A stretch of DNA of 64,000 bases from Vanilla planifolia (lineage: Eukaryota > Streptophyta > Magnoliopsida > Asparagales > Orchidaceae), in the NCBI GenBank assembly GCA_023846275.1, contig CM043870.1, positions 11,727,527 through 11,791,526 of the forward strand. The letters run 5' to 3'. The position numbers and the translations under genes were made by a program. How positions within the stretch are numbered: position 1 is the stretch's first letter; each line of letters begins with the position of its first letter. The notes under the pieces were generated by a model. It ran no database searches. It was not told the origin of the DNA and was given only the letters and a program-made list of their open reading frames with translations. Positions 63,494-64,000 of the stretch are shown here, piece after piece.

Positions 63494-64000
63494 AAGTTGA
63501 TAGAAATTTATTTTTTAGTTTCTTTTTTTCTTTCAATAGGGTATTCAATTTTATCATTTTTATCACATATCATATCATATATTTATCTTTTATTTTCTTT
63601 TTTAAAGTGTATTAGAATATCACATTATACAATTTTATGCATTATAAATATTATATCATTCTTAATTTAAATCATACATATTTACATTATTAATAATTGA
63701 ATTCATTTACATTTGTTTAATATGATCGCTCAAAGTTTTCTCATTTTTCCTTCATTTTTTACAAAAAATTTTGTAATTCATCGAGATCAATTATTATAGT
63801 TATATATATCAATATTAACTCAATATAAAAATTATCTCACCTCAATAAGACTTGTTTTTATTGACAAAATTTTTTTCCTAACTTATTACTTTCATGATAG
63901 TTTTTCCTCAATATAAAAAGAGCTTATTAATTTGTTTTAATAGTAATAAATTATGATAAACTAAACTGCAATATTTATTTTAATTTTTTATTTTAATTTT

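Larger units (their letters stand above)
54175..64000 (-). mobile_element. Antisense Ty3/gypsy chromovirus with both LTRs, running off the window
   Basis: A left LTR (about 54,175-56,060; + strand starts TGTCACTTCC, ends TGTCACA) matches a right LTR from about 59,702 onward. The right copy is interrupted by the nested solo LTR 60,438-62,792 and has about 250 bp (about 60,000-60,250) absent on the left. By length the right LTR should end just beyond the window edge. Between the LTRs, on the minus strand, are integrase, RNase H, RT and a protease-region fragment, all clear but full of stops. No gag is present: the right LTR starts almost directly after the protease remnant. The family is a plant chromovirus, probably Del/Tekay-like by integrase and RT blocks. 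Confidence 0.85.

Overview
This is nuclear DNA from a flowering plant. It holds two spliced plant genes, with GT-AG introns and a TATA promoter. Around and between them lie decayed Ty3/gypsy and Ty1/copia LTR retrotransposons in very AT-rich sequence. No bacterial, organellar, rRNA, tRNA or CRISPR signature was seen. The GC-rich first exon of the second gene would fit a monocot, but I cannot fix the lineage.

Layout. (1) About 1-3,030: a dead Ty3/gypsy chromovirus on the + strand (gag, protease, reverse transcriptase (RT) and RNase H all broken). It probably lies in an intron of the next gene. (2) 4,341-17,063: the last eight coding exons of an ABCF5/GCN5-type ABC-F ATPase on the + strand, all intact and all phase 0. 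Its first ABC domain is only half present, because the 5' exons lie upstream of the window. One 8.0-kb intron carries an antisense, dead Tat-type Ty3/gypsy element with two RNase H modules. (3) About 17,865-19,847: a complete three-coding-exon CCCH zinc-finger gene on the + strand with its own TATA box and probably a 5'UTR intron. Its first finger is canonical. Its second finger keeps exact spacing but has lost three of four zinc ligands. (4) About 19,850-64,000: no gene I can support. This part is a retrotransposon graveyard: a Ty1/copia gag remnant (22.9-24.2 kb), a rearranged Ty1/copia element with LTRs (26.3-34.0 kb), a possible gypsy LTR (36.7-38.0 kb), a Ty1/copia element with recognisable integrase and RT (38.3-42.3 kb), an antisense Ty1/copia element reduced to gag between LTRs (44.3-49.1 kb), and an antisense chromovirus (54.2 kb to beyond the right edge). 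A solo LTR with a 5-bp target duplication is nested in the right LTR of that last element.

How the parts relate. The two genes are head-to-tail neighbours, about 0.8 kb from stop codon to TATA box, with no evidence of a shared function. Everything else is best read as layered insertion, deletion and internal duplication of LTR retrotransposons. I found no clearly new biological system. The points most worth a second look are the degenerate second zinc finger, the minisatellite that differs threefold in copy number between two LTRs of one element, and a possible almost-empty target-primed insertion at about 3.05 kb.
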